Shown here: piece after piece, positions 13,921 through 28,027 of the stretch
How the letters are laid out: each line of letters begins with the position of its first letter
Position numbering within the stretch: the stretch's first letter is position 1
DNA from: Ifrita kowaldi
Taxonomy: Eukaryota; Chordata; Aves; Passeriformes; Cinclosomatidae
DNA: 64,000 nucleotides
NCBI GenBank assembly: GCA_013398055.1
Contig: VZRS01008360.1
Span: forward strand, 124,001 to 188,000
Direction of reading: 5' to 3'
The notes under the pieces: model-generated
The model's database searches: none
Told to the model about the DNA's origin: nothing
The model's input: only the letters and a program-made list of their open reading frames with translations
Program-made: the position numbers and the translations under genes

Positions 13921-16900
13921 CCTTTCCGCACTTGCAGACAAATGTTTGACTTGAGGATGGGCATTGATCAGACATAAAAAGCCAATTTTGTTATTGGTTC
14001 TCACTGAGCCCATCCTACAGCACCAATAAAACCACTTCCAGATGGCCACATGGGACAGCGCTGTGCTGTCGAGGATGAGCTGCCCTTCACTTGCATCCTC
14101 AGAAAACAGCCTTAAGCTTACATCTGCCGCGAACTAGCTTGCCAAAATGCAACCTAAACTGCAAACATGGCTTGACAATCATGCTGTCACCACCCTCTGG
14201 ATAATGCATATGGGAGATACCATCAAATGCTGCCGCTATCACTTAAGCTTTCAGTTCCACCCCTAATTTTACCCCATGCTTGCAGCCAGCAATTTCTAAT
14301 CTCTTTTTTTGTCTGTTCAGATTTCTAGTTTCTAAAGTTACTGCGTAGGAAGGCATCTTCTTACTCAGCAGATTTGCCCTATGTTTGCATTCATTGTGAG
14401 AGCTGCTGACTTCAGTGACAGGCAAGTTTTTACTGCTTTTTGTTCCTGCCAGCACTGCAAAGCTCACAGAGCTGAGAGCTGGCAGCCAAACCAGTCCCTT
14501 CTGCTGCATCATCACCGGGACTGGCTACGGCCCGAGTCAGTCACTCTTCTGAAAGTCTTCGGGAGAAAGTCAGAACTACCAAAATGTGATGTAAAGCCAT
14601 AGTTTGACCTACATCACCTTCTTCACTTGTCGAAAATATACAAGCAGAGTTTTCAGGGAGGGTAATTAGGAAATATTTGCTTTATATGCAGATCACTTAC
14701 CCAAAAGGCATCCAGACAGTTTCAGTCACTTTACAGAGCAGAACTGCACATGCACTGCTTTGGTGTCCAAATACGACCAAATACAGCAATAGGATCCACT
14801 TGATCCACTATTTTTCAATTTTCCTCAGAGTTATAATTTATCTAATCAGAAAAGTGCAAACTATGGAAAAAAAATCACTTACAAGCAGTTTTTCCTATAT
14901 TATTTTTGAGCATTAATAACTAAATATTCATTCTTTCTCGTGGTAAACTCACCACTTTCATCTGCAGCTCATGTTGGTACTGTACTCTCTCCTGCTAAAC
15001 TCTGGTTCATCAGCATGACCTGAATTTGAGATTTCCTAGAAGTGCTCAGCACACCTAGAAGAAAAACACAATAGGGAATGCAGTATCCAGTATCATTTCG
15101 ATGCCTGATGCCTTGGTCAGTTGGTGGAGTGGCTGGAGCTGTCCCTGGGAGATGTAAGGTCATTTTCCTGCAGACCTTGGCACTGCTTCCTGCAGGCATG
15201 AGCGGGTGGCTGAGCTGTACTGCCCAGCATTGGACACTACCCCACCTGTCCCAGGAGAACACCTTGCCCAACTCACTAGACCTTTTTGAAGGAGGGGTTG
15301 GTCTGAGTTGAGCGGGGGACAAAAAAAAGCCAACAGAGAGAGAGAAAATTGTAGTCCTTGTCCTATTTGTGGGCTGGTTTGCCTTAGCTGTGTCATCTGT
15401 GCTCGCTGCTGTATTCTGCTGTGATGGGGAAACTGCTTTACCATCTCCCTAGACTACACTGTGCCAGCAGGAGATTTTGACTCATGAGATCAAATGCAAT
15501 ATTTGTCTTACACGGCTTAACAAAGAAAGTGCTTCCCCCTCTGGAATGCTTCTTGTGCCTGTGTCTGGGCAGCTACAAACACCAATATTTTCATTTTCAC
15601 ATTTCTGTTTAACAAAATAAGTAATACAATTCCTACTAGAACTAAGCAGTTCAATACCTAGATGAGTATAAACTCTCCCTCTTTAATTTGTCAGAATTCA
15701 TTATTTTAACACATTTCCCAGTAATTAATTGGGTTAGAGATAGTGCAGACTTGCGATAACATATCTAAATTCATACATAACTGATAAACTCACTGAACCA
15801 CAGTTTAAAGGCACTGCCAGTTGTAACTTTGTCAAATACACCATATTTGTAAATATGCAGCCAATGAACACAATTATCTACTTGGCCAGCCATTTCAGAA
15901 GCATTATCTTAAGAAAGACAGAAAGACAGTCCAGGAGTACAAGAGCTTGCCAGCCAACATAAACAAAGCTATGTGTACTTTGCTGCAAGGCAGCAATTTT
16001 TCTTCTTTCACCAACACAGACTTTTTTTGCTTGACTCGAGCTGTATTTTTGGCTATCCAAATTTCCCCAATTTTTGTGGTTCTTTTCAGACCCATATAAA
16101 CCCTTTTCTGTGTTTTCTCTTAGATTTTTGAGTCTGCAAACAAGCTGCACACATCTTTCAAAGAAATACTAACTTGTAATATTTGAGCAGTCAGCTCTTC
16201 AATGTCTTAAAACCCAAGCCAGTAGTAAGAGCTCTCTTTGAAGTGCTATCCATGGCTGGAACAACAGCATGCTGCCCAGGTTACTGTCTGTAAATAACCT
16301 CATTTACCTTATGCTGCATTTCAGCCTCAGCCCTGGCCAGACAAATCTATACGTTTCCTGGAAAGAAAGATTTTAAATATCAGATTGATATGAACAGATC
16401 TGACTCAAGGTTTTGCTCCATAGGCAGCTGGCAATGCATCCAGGACTGCTAAACTGAGCTAGGGCCATAAAATCCAGAATTTTGGTACTATTATGAGCCA
16501 AAGAGAGGGATTTTGCAAACGTTATTGAAATCTCATGAACGTGGTGTTTATACACTTTGTCTAAATTGTTACCAACATCTCTAGAAAGACAACTGATAGG
16601 CAGGAGTCTTCCCTGGGATGGAATGGGCAGCCTCAGGAAAAGGAAAGAAGCTGAAAATTTACTGTAACTGGACCTTCCCAAGGTGAACTCTGCATTTATG
16701 AGATCACTGCAGCCACAAACCTAGGATAGAGAATGCAGTTTCTTTCCACATTAGAATAAGATTTTTCTGGTGTTAGAACATTTACATCTCCTTCAGCTTA
16801 AACCAGAAACAGTCCTGTTTGCTCTATGGTCAGTTTTGCACTGAGCATTTCACCCCTGTCTGGGAAAATGAATAGCATCATGTTAGCTCTTTCATCCCTG

Positions 16901-19900
16901 TGGCCTGGAAAAAGCTGTCACAGCAGCATGGATGGTGTTTGGCATGGCCACAAATGGCCTGAGCTGGGTTCCTACATGCTGCTGCATCCCACCTGATCTA
17001 ACAAGCTCAGAAACGGGAAAGTGGTTTTGCCCACATGATCTTTTCTCCTGTTTTGGCTTCACGTGGCTGTGCTCTAATACCATAATGTCATGGAACAGAA
17101 AAGGAGAGGAATAAGCACCTCTGTGTGGGAAACAGGAGAGGTGGGGAGAGAGTTATTTACAACAGTTTAAAGTGTCCCCATTGGAATATGTGCAATCACA
17201 ACACTATCTTCAATTAGCTGTAGCCTGTAAGAGGGGGTAGTAGGGTCCTGGAGCCCAAATCCATTTTCAAACAAACATATAATCATTATCCTGGTCCCCC
17301 ACAGGCTCAGCCCTTCCCTGCTACCAGTGCCAGGTCCCAGCTCATCCTCCAGCTCTGCTGGTAGGAGCTGCTGAGTGTCACTGCTGGTGTGGAGGAAGCT
17401 GGAGCTGCAGGCACCGCAGGGTACCGGCAGCACGGGCAGCTGAGCGTGGCTGTAGCAGTACTGGAGCTGCAGCCCAGGGCAGGCTGGGAGCAGTGGTAAT
17501 TGCCAGAAACCTATTAACTGCAGGGGAATTACAGCAATTTGCACAAGCCAGCTCTGCCTTCAGAATCCCCAAAGCCCAGCTAAGGGGCTGCCATGGTGCT
17601 GCACTCCTGGCAGGGTGTCATCAGCTCTTCTTTTCAGGGAAGTCCCTTTTGTCCTTACAGTTCTTGCTCCGAGTGTTTTTGATCCGGTGTCACTGTAAGC
17701 ATGTTCGGACACTTTCTTGTTTCTCATGCCAAACTCCTGACCCAATTACAACTGTATTCCCAGACTTTAAGTATGTTACACTAACTCCATTAAGACCCAC
17801 CATAAAAATGTTTACTTTCTGCACATTTGGTCACTTAGTAGATTCTTGTTTCATTCTAAACCTGTACACAGTTACCATCTCCATTGCCTTCTCAAAGGAG
17901 ATTCACTCTTTCCATGAGCAGATGGGCAAGCCCACTTTGGGCTGAGCCCTTGGAATGCTAATGAACTTTCTCTCCAGGGAGCCTTCCTGTACAGGAAAAG
18001 CACACCTTGACAAAGGGATTTTAACACAGATCTCACCTCATCATAAAACAACAACTCCGAAGTGAAAGCAATACAATTATTTGCTTCATTAGCATTTGTT
18101 TCCCCTTCCAGCCACCTTCCAGTGCTTTCACTGGCCCAAATCAGTGGTGCACCTTTTCCAGGTTGCTTCACAGTGCCCCAGAGGCAGCCTCCAGATGTTT
18201 ACCCCCACCCTTGAAGGCTCATCATACCAGAACGAAGAGGAACCCTGCCATGAATTTCAGCAGGAGATGGATGACACCCCAACATCCTCCTCCCTGCTGC
18301 CAGAGATAACCACAGGCAGTTTGGAAGAGCAACCTCACAGGGATCTGGCAAAGTGCATTCCCTTGCTCTCCCATGCCCATTTGCTGCTACTGGAAGGTGT
18401 GAAAAATACCTAAGTATTTTTGGTCAGTCAGCCTGCTGTTTCCTAGATGCAAGCCACCAGATCTTGGTACTTTTAACAAAACACACAGCTACAGAGGAAG
18501 GGGCATACCTGATCCCAGATGCACTCCTGTCCTCACATACAGTGTAAAGACTTATGGTGTGGAGTTTGGATTTACTGCAGCTCCAAGCTCTCTCTTCTGC
18601 CCACAGCTGATGCTCCTCTGCTTCAGTGAACTTCTCTGAACACATAACCTGCCAGAAAATCCTTTCTGTTTTTCAGTAGAGTTTGTTTTCTCCCAGTTTA
18701 TCTCCCTAGCCTGGCTCTTAGATGTAGAAACACCAAGGGTTGCAACATGGAACAGAAGGTATGGCAATAGCGTGGGACAGTGGCTTGGAACAGCCAAACC
18801 ACCGTGAACATTTCCCAAGCCAGGCAGCCTGCACACTTCTGCCATGCCACCTTGGGCTCTCAAACAAGAAGCTGAGCACTATTTACTTCCTCTGAGCTCA
18901 GGGGTGCTCAGCACTCCCGGGAGGAAAAGTCCTCAGCATGTGGCTGGCATGGGACCAAAGTGACAGCAGACTGGCAGCAGCAGCTGGAATCTGCACACTG
19001 AAACACATAGAATATTTTCATAAAGGATTTATGCATATGTAGAAATCACAAGGCACAGGAATGGTCAGCAAGTGGAGAAGAGCTGTCTCATAAAATGCAT
19101 TTGCAATGTACATATTTTTTAATTGGCTCAGTACAGTCCCCTCTGTCAACCCTTTCCCCAATACGGAAACAAACAAAATCCTGCAAATGCTGCAGTACTG
19201 TACTCTGATGTTATCTTCTACAAATCAAAGTGTTTGGGCACTGGGTCGATACAATAAGTATCAGACCAAGAATAACTAAACAGAAGAAAATATCTCCTAG
19301 GTGACCCTTTTCTGTGTTTGAATCTACAAAGGAATCTCCCAGAGGCAGCTTTTTGTTAGTCTGTCATGCTTATCACGATAACCCACTGTTCTGCAGCTAT
19401 TTGTTTAGCAACAGGCATGAAATATGGTCTCCTTTCATCCCTATATAAGTTACCTTCACTTTGCTGTTACAACAGGAAACAGGCAAATAATTTCTTCCTC
19501 TTTTCCTTTATATGTTTGCAATGATAAAACAAATATTAGAAATAAAATAAATGAAAAACAAGGCAAGTCAGAGGCTAGCTAGCATTTGGACATACTGCTG
19601 AATACACCGTGCTACAGATACCTATTTATTTTTGCTGTGAAAGATTGCTGTTCCTTTGTCTTTGCATTCTCAGCATGTTAACAAAGTGGTCTCTCCTCTT
19701 ATCTACAATTTATCCCAAGGAACTATTAAAAAGAAGGATTGGAGGAGGCTTCCTGCTGCTGTTGTCCCATTTCATCTCACAGAGACATAAGGAATTGCTG
19801 GTCAGGGAGAGGCCACTTGGCCAAAGCAGGCTGTGCCCCGTCGGTTTATCTCGGTGCTGCCAGGGCTGCTCCCTCCAGCGCACTGCCCTGTCACGGGAGA

Positions 19901-22330
19901 GCGATCGCCTCTCAGGAGTGTGAAGATAAACAGATTTGAAGCCTTCAAGGCATGTTCCCAGCACCTCCTCCCCCTCACATGAACACAGAGCCTCGGCCTG
20001 CAAATGCCCCTGTGCACAACACAGCTTTGGGGATGGAGACCGAGATGTTTGAAGGGCCACATGAAGCTGTGACTTGCACCAAAACGGCTTTACCAAGAAT
20101 TCGGGCTGATTCGCTAAAGGCGACACCCTGGTGCAAGGAGTGAGCTACGGGGGGTGAACCGAGGGGAGCCAAAAGCTGGGCATTGCAGGGGTGATTTCTT
20201 TTGATGCCCAAATTGCTGCCTCCATCAGCTGCAGTTGCTGGGATTTTATCTCAGCTGGGCTGCAGGAGTCACTTGGGGGCCTGTGGGGTTCTCCCCTATT
20301 TAAAGGCTCTGGAAGAACTGTCTGCCCAGGGCTGGACAGGATATGAAGGCAGCTGGAACACAGTGCCCTGCATGTCCCAAGGGACTGTGGGGAAACAAAG
20401 CAGCCCACCCCAATTCCTCCTTCCCCTGCATTGCTGCTAACCTGGTTTAGGTCTCCACCTGGTCCCTGCCCAGGCACAGCAGAGCAGGAGGATATCAGAA
20501 GCTCTGCTGGAAGCACATCCCCAGGTGCCCCCAGTTTAATGCAATTTAGCCCTTGCCAACCCAGCATAAGCACTGCCAGTTGCAAAGAGGTTGTGTGGCC
20601 AAGCAAGGAATCAAGAGAACTAATCTTGATGGAAATAACTTGGGGGACAAATTACAACCTTTTTCTTTGTTTGGCTGGAATTAATTCCCTGATTCAGTTT
20701 AGCGTGTGGCATACACAGGTATGCCTGTATAATGCATAGGGAGAGCAACCAGAAATTAAAGCTGCTCATAGTATAACTGTGCTGCTAATCATTAGCCCAG
20801 GATTACATTTGCTAAGTGCTAAATAACATTTTGCTGTCATTTATGTTCAGATACCTCCGTAAGATCACAGTGGTCAGATGCTGGCACATGACAGAACTTG
20901 TATTGCTTAAATAACACACATATGGAACACATATCAAAATGTTCATGCTAAGTAACCGGGGGAAAAAGTAAGTGTGCCATGTGGGGGGCAGTTATCACAA
21001 GTTAGGGAGTTAAGTTGGCTTAATGTGCTCAGTTGAGGAGCAGGCCACTGCAAGTCATTGTGTGGAAATCCCATCTGGAGCGGCTGGGGCCATCCCACCC
21101 AGCCTCAGCAAGCTGCAGCACCCAAAGCATGATGCCTAACCAGAGCAAACCTTCAACATACAGACAGCAGCCCTCCAAATCCTGCCGGGTGTTCAAACTC
21201 CTGTTGGCTTCAGGAGGAGCCTGCCCCGTTAACACCTCCAGCGCAGGACAGCCCCAGTCACATCCTGCAGGCCACTCCCCACCACAGCCCAGCCCGGCAG
21301 CAGCTGCAGCCCCACACCAACTGATTGAGCTGCTTCAATTAGATATAGCATGATCAGGATTAATTTCTTTCTCCAGCGAGAGATCAACTGATCCAGTTCG
21401 TTTGCACCTTAAGAGTCAATTAAATAGCTGGACCTTTTCCAGTACAGAAAAGTATTTTCGTGACCGAAATGTCATTCATTTTTCCAATTCAGGTCTATGT
21501 AAGCATGCAAAATTTCAACTTCACCTCTTATCTTTACAAAATTGTAGACATTTATATAAATGAAAATGTGATCTTAGAAAGGCTTACAGTCAGACTCCAA
21601 ATTCTCAGTGTGGAAAATAGCAAAATGAATTAATTTGCAAAATAATAATTTTTAACTACATGTTAATAGAGCTCAATTGTATTACACTGGATGAAGCAGC
21701 ACCTCACATTTTGATAGCTAACATTTAATTATACTAAGAAAAGCACTTCTAACATTCTGATAAAGTACACAGAATTACTTTTTTCTAACCTGTGAAATAA
21801 TTATTCTGTGAGTCTTCAGCACAGGATGCCTATAACTACTGGACTGAGACCCAAAATAAGAATGAATAGCTTCTCAGTCCCTTGGTTTTGGGTAATTTTT
21901 GTGGGTCTACATAAAAAGGCAGGCATTTATTTAAAACTCTGCATTACAGCAAGCAATAGTGCATGAACAACTAATTAGGAATAAATCTATTAAGGATGGA
22001 CAACTAATTGCTGGGCAGCAGTACACAGAATGGGGGGGGCTCATAACTCCATCAAACACTTTCTGAAACTGAATTTATTACATAACTATCATAACTAGAA
22101 AATAATGTGTTGTAGCTGTTAAAAGTAAATAAAATATATTCACATAAACCACAGCTTCAGCTAGAGAGTAATTTCTAATATCTTCTATAGAGAAATTCCC
22201 TTACTCAGCCAAAGGAAGAAAGCAGATTTTTCAGACAAAGGGCTGGCATGGCCTGGCCAGGGTAACTTCTACTAAAGTGGCATAGTTTGTCATATCTGAC
22301 AACCCACTGAAGAAAGTTATCACTAGTTAA

Positions 22331-22417
22331 GGGCCTGACCCTGCATTCCTTAAGTAGACAAAAATCCCTTTGAAGTCAATGAAGCATCCTGCTCAGATAA
22401 CTATATCAGGATTTAGC
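22331..22417. repeat. Degenerate palindromic MITE-like element, intergenic
   Basis: GGGCCTGACCCTGCATTCC at one end, a core CCCTTTGAAGTCAATGAAGC, and ATCAGGATTTAGC at the other end. This matches, in degraded form, the amniote palindromic repeats that have a CCATTGAAGTCAATGG core between GGCC...CTGCA ends. Identification is from memory of the pattern. Confidence 0.5.
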
Positions 22418-24850
22418 AATTAATGAAAACTTCTAATTTCTTAAGTAGATTATAAAATATTTTCCCTGAAAAATAACTATTACATGTTACTCACAGCAAA
22501 TCCTTGACAGTGTGGGTTTGCTTCCAGCAGCTCTTGCAGCACAGGAACTGTTTTTCACTAACTAGGAATTACCAAAAGTCAAAACCACACTGTTTTCTAT
22601 TTGCATTGATCTGCCTTAAGTGTTCTTCTCTAGCTAATGTCTAGTTGAAGGTTTTGACAGCTCTGCATTCAAAAGGTCAATAAGCAGTCCTCGGGGCAGT
22701 TTGATTTAAATCTTTAGCATTTTGCATACTCCTAAGCAGCAGCACATAGAAGAAGGTGTATTCACAGCCTCTAAAAGGTTACTTCCCAGCCCTCAAAACA
22801 AAACCCAATCAGAAATATTTCAGCTTGTAGAAAATATCAGAAAAGCTAACAGAAAATTATGAAAGCATGTGCCATTAAATTAAACTCAAAATGGGTTCAG
22901 AAAAACAAATTGTAATGTATGTTTTTAGACTGTGGTATATTTCAATGGGAAGTTTTACATTCTGTCACATTTGGGAAGGCTGCCTTATCTGTCTTTCCTC
23001 AAGAGGCAGGCTCACTTACTTAATGTCTGTTTAGTTTTTCCAAGCTGCTTGGCCTCCCCCCTCCCCAAAATCCCAAGTCTCTCTCTGGGATGAGAACCTG
23101 AAACCTACAATGCAAAATTTGTTTGAAGTCTCATTAAGCAAGAAACCTCAAATTAAGGACAGCTCAGCAAAACAAAACATTTTTCTACAGAATCATGTGG
23201 ACATAAAGCAAGCATTACGTGGAAGTTCTCCCTCATTATCCCCTTTGTGAATTGTTTGTATTCTGATTAGCGTGCTAATGATATATGTTCCTCAGAGAAA
23301 AAGCAATTAAGTCTCCACTTCAAAGAAACATGATTTAGTATAAGAACACCAAAGCTTGTGCTTGCATCTCCTACTGATTCTGTGATGCCACAGAGCAAAA
23401 TGGCAGCTGTTAAATGCTTAATTCCCATTTATAACCATGGAAGACGGTAGGTGTTGGTTGCCTTTTAAATGTATAGACATTTCAAAAACATGCTTCTATG
23501 ACACCAGAGGTATGGATCCTTGGTGGTGGTCAGATTGCAGATAAATGGATTTCTCTCAGTTCACATCATAAGAACTGCACAGTAAGTCTTTAAATAGTTG
23601 AGTAAAAATGGGAGATATTAAAATAAACAAACTGCCTGATAAAAATCAGAATCTCATGCAAAAATAATATTGTAAGACCCTATGTGAAGAATTCAAGCAA
23701 CACAACAAACCCATTAATGAGAAACAGAAAGGAAAACACACATAAACAGACAGCATGAAAAATGACAGAAGAGTCCGGTCTCCTAACAACTGACATTATT
23801 TTTGACCACACAAGAAATGAGTAAAATGAAGACAATAGTTAGAAGTACACATATTCAGTTTTAAGTATTTCATATGTTTTTGCATGTTATCATTGCCACG
23901 ATGCAATTCCCACCCTAGGGAATTGATGAGTGTCATGTATTTGATAAGTAATGCTGAAACTGCACTGAAAACAGTACACAAAAAAAAAAAAAAAAGGGAG
24001 TCTGTGCTGATCCAGGACATGTTCCACGTTGACAATATGCCAGAGGCAGCTGTGGATTTCAAGGACACATGCAGATTTTTGAAAGATGTCATCAATTAGT
24101 GAAATAGCACCAAACTGTGCTATGGATTTACAAAAAAAATCAAATGTCAAGGCACTAGGATAGCTTACGAAGTAAGTGTATGTATGAAATAGTGAGGTTA
24201 GAGAGAGAAAGACAGGATAAAGAAGTAAAATTAGTAGTTTACACTCGTGTATTTTGCCTAGGTTTGATGCATTAGTACTCAACCTAGTCTCTAATGAAAA
24301 AAAAACTTGTCTGATATGTCACAGATGTGATTTTTAAGAGTAATTAAAAAGAATTTAAGTCATGTGTCCTTCAAACTGTGTAAGTGAAGACTCAGTGGCA
24401 CTTTCTATAGAAATTGTTTTTAACTTCCTCTTAACCTGCAGCTCTACCTCATAATGCAGCCAGAATGCTGAAGAATCACCTGCCCCATCTTGAGAAGTGA
24501 GAGACTTGATACAAGTAACACCCAGCCTAAAAACCTGTTGAGAGAAATTAATTTTCAAGGGAAAAACCCACAGCCCCCACTGCCCCAAACCTCCAAGTGA
24601 GTGTTGAATGTGTCTTGTTCATGCCTAAAGTCTCATTTCCCTACCACCAGACTACAGAGCAATTACACAGACATGATAACCTTCAGAGTAAAGGAGAAAT
24701 TTTAGAGAAAGATGATTTCTTACCAAAACCCTGTAAGTCAACATAAATCAAATTAGTGACATGGACTGAAAAATCTAAGAAAGCCTCACCCACAGCAGTC
24801 TAAGCAGACCTTTGAATTAGGAACAGTTTACACTGCAAGTCTTTGTTGAG

Positions 24851-24884
24851 GTTAATTTATATACTTAGTTAATCTATATACTTA
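24851..24884 (+). repeat. 17-bp tandem pair
   Basis: GTTAATTTATATACTTA followed directly by GTTAATCTATATACTTA; one mismatch. Intergenic, no function suggested. Confidence 0.9.
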
Positions 24885-26344
24885 CCTTTTTTAGGCTAAA
24901 TAAATTCCCTTCTTCAAAAGCACCATAACTATCTATTCAGAAACACCCTTCACTATATAACTGTAATAATTAACAAGCAAATAAACACCATCACCATCTT
25001 TACTTAACATGCAACAGGAACGGTTTAACTTCCCAGGAAAGTTCAGCTCCTGAAAAGTTTCCCAGAGGTTTCACATCATCCTAACACACCTAACCCCCAT
25101 GCCAGCAGCTCACATCCTGCTGTGCCAGCAGCTCATGTCCCTGTGCTGCCCTGTCACCCACTGACCCCAGGGGACCGGGGTAAACCCCCAGAGAGGCCTG
25201 GCCCAGCCATCTCCGCTGCCCACGGAGGCCCCGCCACTACTCCCAGCCCAGTCCAAATCCCAGGCAGAGCCTCCACTGGAGTCTCCATGTTCTATACAAG
25301 ATGCCTGGAAGCAGTACTGAGCTGCAGAAGCCACAACTAACGCTGGCTGCTTAGAGCAGCCCAGAAAACTGCAAGCACAAACTCCCCTGAATTTTCAGTG
25401 TGGTGTTTTTAAAGCTGAGGAAAGCAAAACTATTCCTGTTGCAGTCATGCTCTCCCTCCCATTGTGATCCAGCCCCTGCCTTAGAATGTACATTTTTCTC
25501 AAGATCTTTTCTCATGAGCTCTCAAAGAGTCTCTTCACAGATCAATGCTTCTTAACCAGATCTGCACAAAATCTCTTACCAAACAATCCTATATCCTTTT
25601 TTCTTCCCAGACTATTAGCTCTTACCTACCTGAGAAACTTTTTTTCCTTACCCCTCACCTGGCACTGCAGGGTGTTAAGAGCAATGAAATCAGTGTGACA
25701 GAGCTGGTTGTTGGCTCACAAGGAAGCAGCTGTTAACCTCTCCTCTGCAATGCCACGGTAAGAAGTCTGCAGTTGACACGCAGAACCGTGTTTCTGGTGA
25801 AAAAATTGGTGTTGATAGGAGCACCTCTGGAGTTTCCCCCTCTCTCTGTGTGTATGTGCTTCAGAGAATACAGAGGTCCATGTGCAGAAAACACAAGTAC
25901 AAAGGGACATGCAGCAGATCCCAAAGAGCACCTCCCTGGTTGCCCAAGACTGCACCCTTGTTTGGCTGTTCATGACCCCCTACAGAAGCCTCCCAGGTTT
26001 CTTCCCTTTGCACTGCCCTGCCCACAGATGTGAGGGAATTTAGCCTCCCCTAAGAGCCAGGGTTTAAAATTCTAGAATTTATTGAGAAGCTACAAAAAAC
26101 ACCCTGCCCCCTTCCTCATGACAAACAGCAGCCTAGGGCAAGTCCTGACCAGGATGTTCCCACAAGGGCCTGCACCAGCCTGTTGCCCCCTCCACAGTCC
26201 TCCCTGCATCCAGCCGTACAAACCATGTCTTTTACTCCTCCTGGCTTTTCCCTGTCTGCCTCTATGTTCAGGCACACAAGGCAGTCCCCCCTTCACCCTG
26301 TGGCATCCTCCACAAAGGCTGCCTCGCTCCCACCATCCTGCCCC

Positions 26345-26757
26345 AGCTGATCAGAGGGTTGGAGCACCTCTACTCTAAGGAAAGGCTGAGAGAATTGGGA
26401 TTGTTCTGGAAAAGACAAGGCTTCAGGGTGACCTAATTGTGGCCTTCCAATACCTAAAGGGAACTTACAGGATAGATGGGGCAAGGCATGTAGTGACAGA
26501 ACAAGGGGGAATGGGTTAAAATTTAAAGAGAGTAGGTTGAGATTAGGTATCAGGAAAAACTTTGCTGTGAGGATGGTGAGGCACTGGAACACGTTGCCCA
26601 AAGCAGCTGCGACTGCCCTATCCCTGGAGGTGTTCAAGGCCAGGTTGGATGGGGCTTTGAGCAACCTGGTCTAGTGGAAGGTGTCCCTACCAATGGGAGG
26701 GGGGTTGGAACTGGATGATCTTCAAGGTCCCCTTCCCACCCAGGCCATTCTACAGTA
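26345..26757 (+). mobile_element. CR1 LINE, 3' end fragment
   Basis: Non-autonomous 5'-truncated CR1 copy. Diagnostic pieces read along the plus strand: AGGGTTGGAGCACCTCTACT, AGGCTGAGAGAATTGGGATT, TGTGGCCTTCCAATACCTAA, GTGAGGCACTGGAACACGTT, GGAGGTGTTCAAGGCCAGGT, GGTTGGAACTGGATGATCTT, then CCATTCTACAG at the 3' end. Intergenic, antisense to NEDD4. Several substitutions from the consensus as I remember it; no intact reverse transcriptase. Confidence 0.92.
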
Positions 26758-27275
26758 CTCAGCACCACCAACCTCTCCTTTACTTAAGCACAAGCTGCTA
26801 TCACCAACTCCCCCACAAACCAAGTTTAAAGCCCACAGGAAGGATGTGCTGCTGGGCACTCCCTGCTGCAGGTGCAGAGTTTCAGGTCTCCTCTCCCACT
26901 CCCCATCCAGCTGGCTGTGCACCTGCTGGGAAGGTTCCTAGAGCAAGGAGGAGCCTGGCCCTGCCTCACCTGGTCAGCAGCGTTGCTGAGGGGCCTCCCC
27001 TCAGCGTCTCTGGGCCGGCCACGCACTGAAGGCTGACAGAGACCTAGAGCTTCTACAAAAACACAATGCACACTTTCCCAAGGCTGCACGTCTCAGGAGC
27101 AGAACACCAGGAAACAGCACTGCTGCACCTTCACAGCTCTGCAAAAGTAGCAGCATGTTGTGGTGGAACTACTGCTGTGGCCCACCTAGGAGTATAAAAA
27201 CTACTAAATTCTTGCTATTTTAAGATTACTCATTTGCACTTCAAAGAACTGAATCACAACTTATTAGAATAAACT

Positions 27276-27281
27276 TTTATT
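27276..27281 (-). promoter_or_regulatory. Candidate NEDD4 polyadenylation signal AATAAA
   Basis: Minus strand AATAAA, followed about 20 bases on by AATAAGTTGTGATT, which would serve as the GT-rich downstream element. It is the last such hexamer before the intergenic region. Choice among several hexamers is inference. Confidence 0.45.
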
Positions 27282-27947
27282 TACTGCTCTCAGGATCCTT
27301 ATTTCATACTTTAAGGTATGCAACAAAACCTGCTACATTCAAATCTATACAGATTTACTGATATATCATTCACGTTTTACAAAACTGCATATAGATTTGG
27401 GAAATTTGTATAAGTTACCTTTATTTACATGTAATACTCTCAGTCCTAATGACCTAGTCAAAGGATAAAACAAAGTGGGATTTTAAATATCCCTTAAGAC
27501 CCATTAACATTTGTTACATAATTTACATATCTTCAGAGAGAGATGTGCTACACTTCCTTCTTGCATATTTATAAAGACTGTGACTGAACAGAAATTTGCT
27601 GGCCAAAGCTGGGTACTGTCATTTCCTCAGATCATATTGGTAATAAAATGTTAAAATTTGAGCAAGCCAGGTATACAAACCGATTTTTTTCTTTCAGAAC
27701 CAACTTTGCTAATTTTAACCAGCACTTGCTCAAAAAAAGTCTTAACATTAATACAAAAAATACCCACATTTACAAAAGAAATCAAACTAATATTTATATA
27801 TGACAAGTTGATCTACAATAAATTGCACATTGTTGGTTATGACTTTGGTTATACTGTATTAACAAATTTGGTTTCTAGACTAACACTGGAGAAAAAAATA
27901 TAAAAATGCAGCTGTAGAAACTAGCAACCTGTAAACATATCACAGAA

Positions 27948-28027
27948 CCAAATTCTGCACCTGATCACATGTGCAAAACCTCCATGCAGTTCAGAGGAGC
28001 TTGCACATAACAGACTGCTGAATTTGG
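27948..28027. repeat. Old palindromic MITE-like element inside the NEDD4 3' UTR
   Basis: Ends are inverted repeats CCAAATTCTGCA (27948-27959) and the complement of CCAAATTCAGCA (28016-28027), with one mismatch. An inner stem is also present (GTGCAAAACCTCC against GGAGCTTGCAC). The layout resembles old sauropsid palindromic elements with the core TTGACTTCAATGG, though that core is degraded here. The family name is not certain. Confidence 0.55.

Larger units (their letters stand above)
13930..27250. other. Intergenic region between PRTG and NEDD4
   Basis: Lies between the PRTG CpG island and the NEDD4 polyadenylation site. Open frames here are short and show no recognisable protein domain. GC-richer patches at about 17.3-17.6, 20.1-20.6, 21.0-21.3 and 25.1-25.3 kb are not identified. 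Known content: a degenerate palindromic repeat at 22331-22417, a 17-bp tandem pair at 24851-24884 and a CR1 copy at 26345-26757. Confidence 0.7.

Noticed and set aside
13256..13975. 239-codon open frame on the minus strand through the CpG island
   Set aside because: GC-rich sequence lacks stop codons by composition. The translation has no recognisable domain, crosses the undetermined base and is rich in Arg, Ala, Gly and Pro as expected of random GC-rich DNA.
26293..26664. Minus-strand open frame of 123 codons, and similarly one at 34785-35237
   Set aside because: Both are antisense shadows of CR1 3' ends; their translations resemble each other only because the repeats do.
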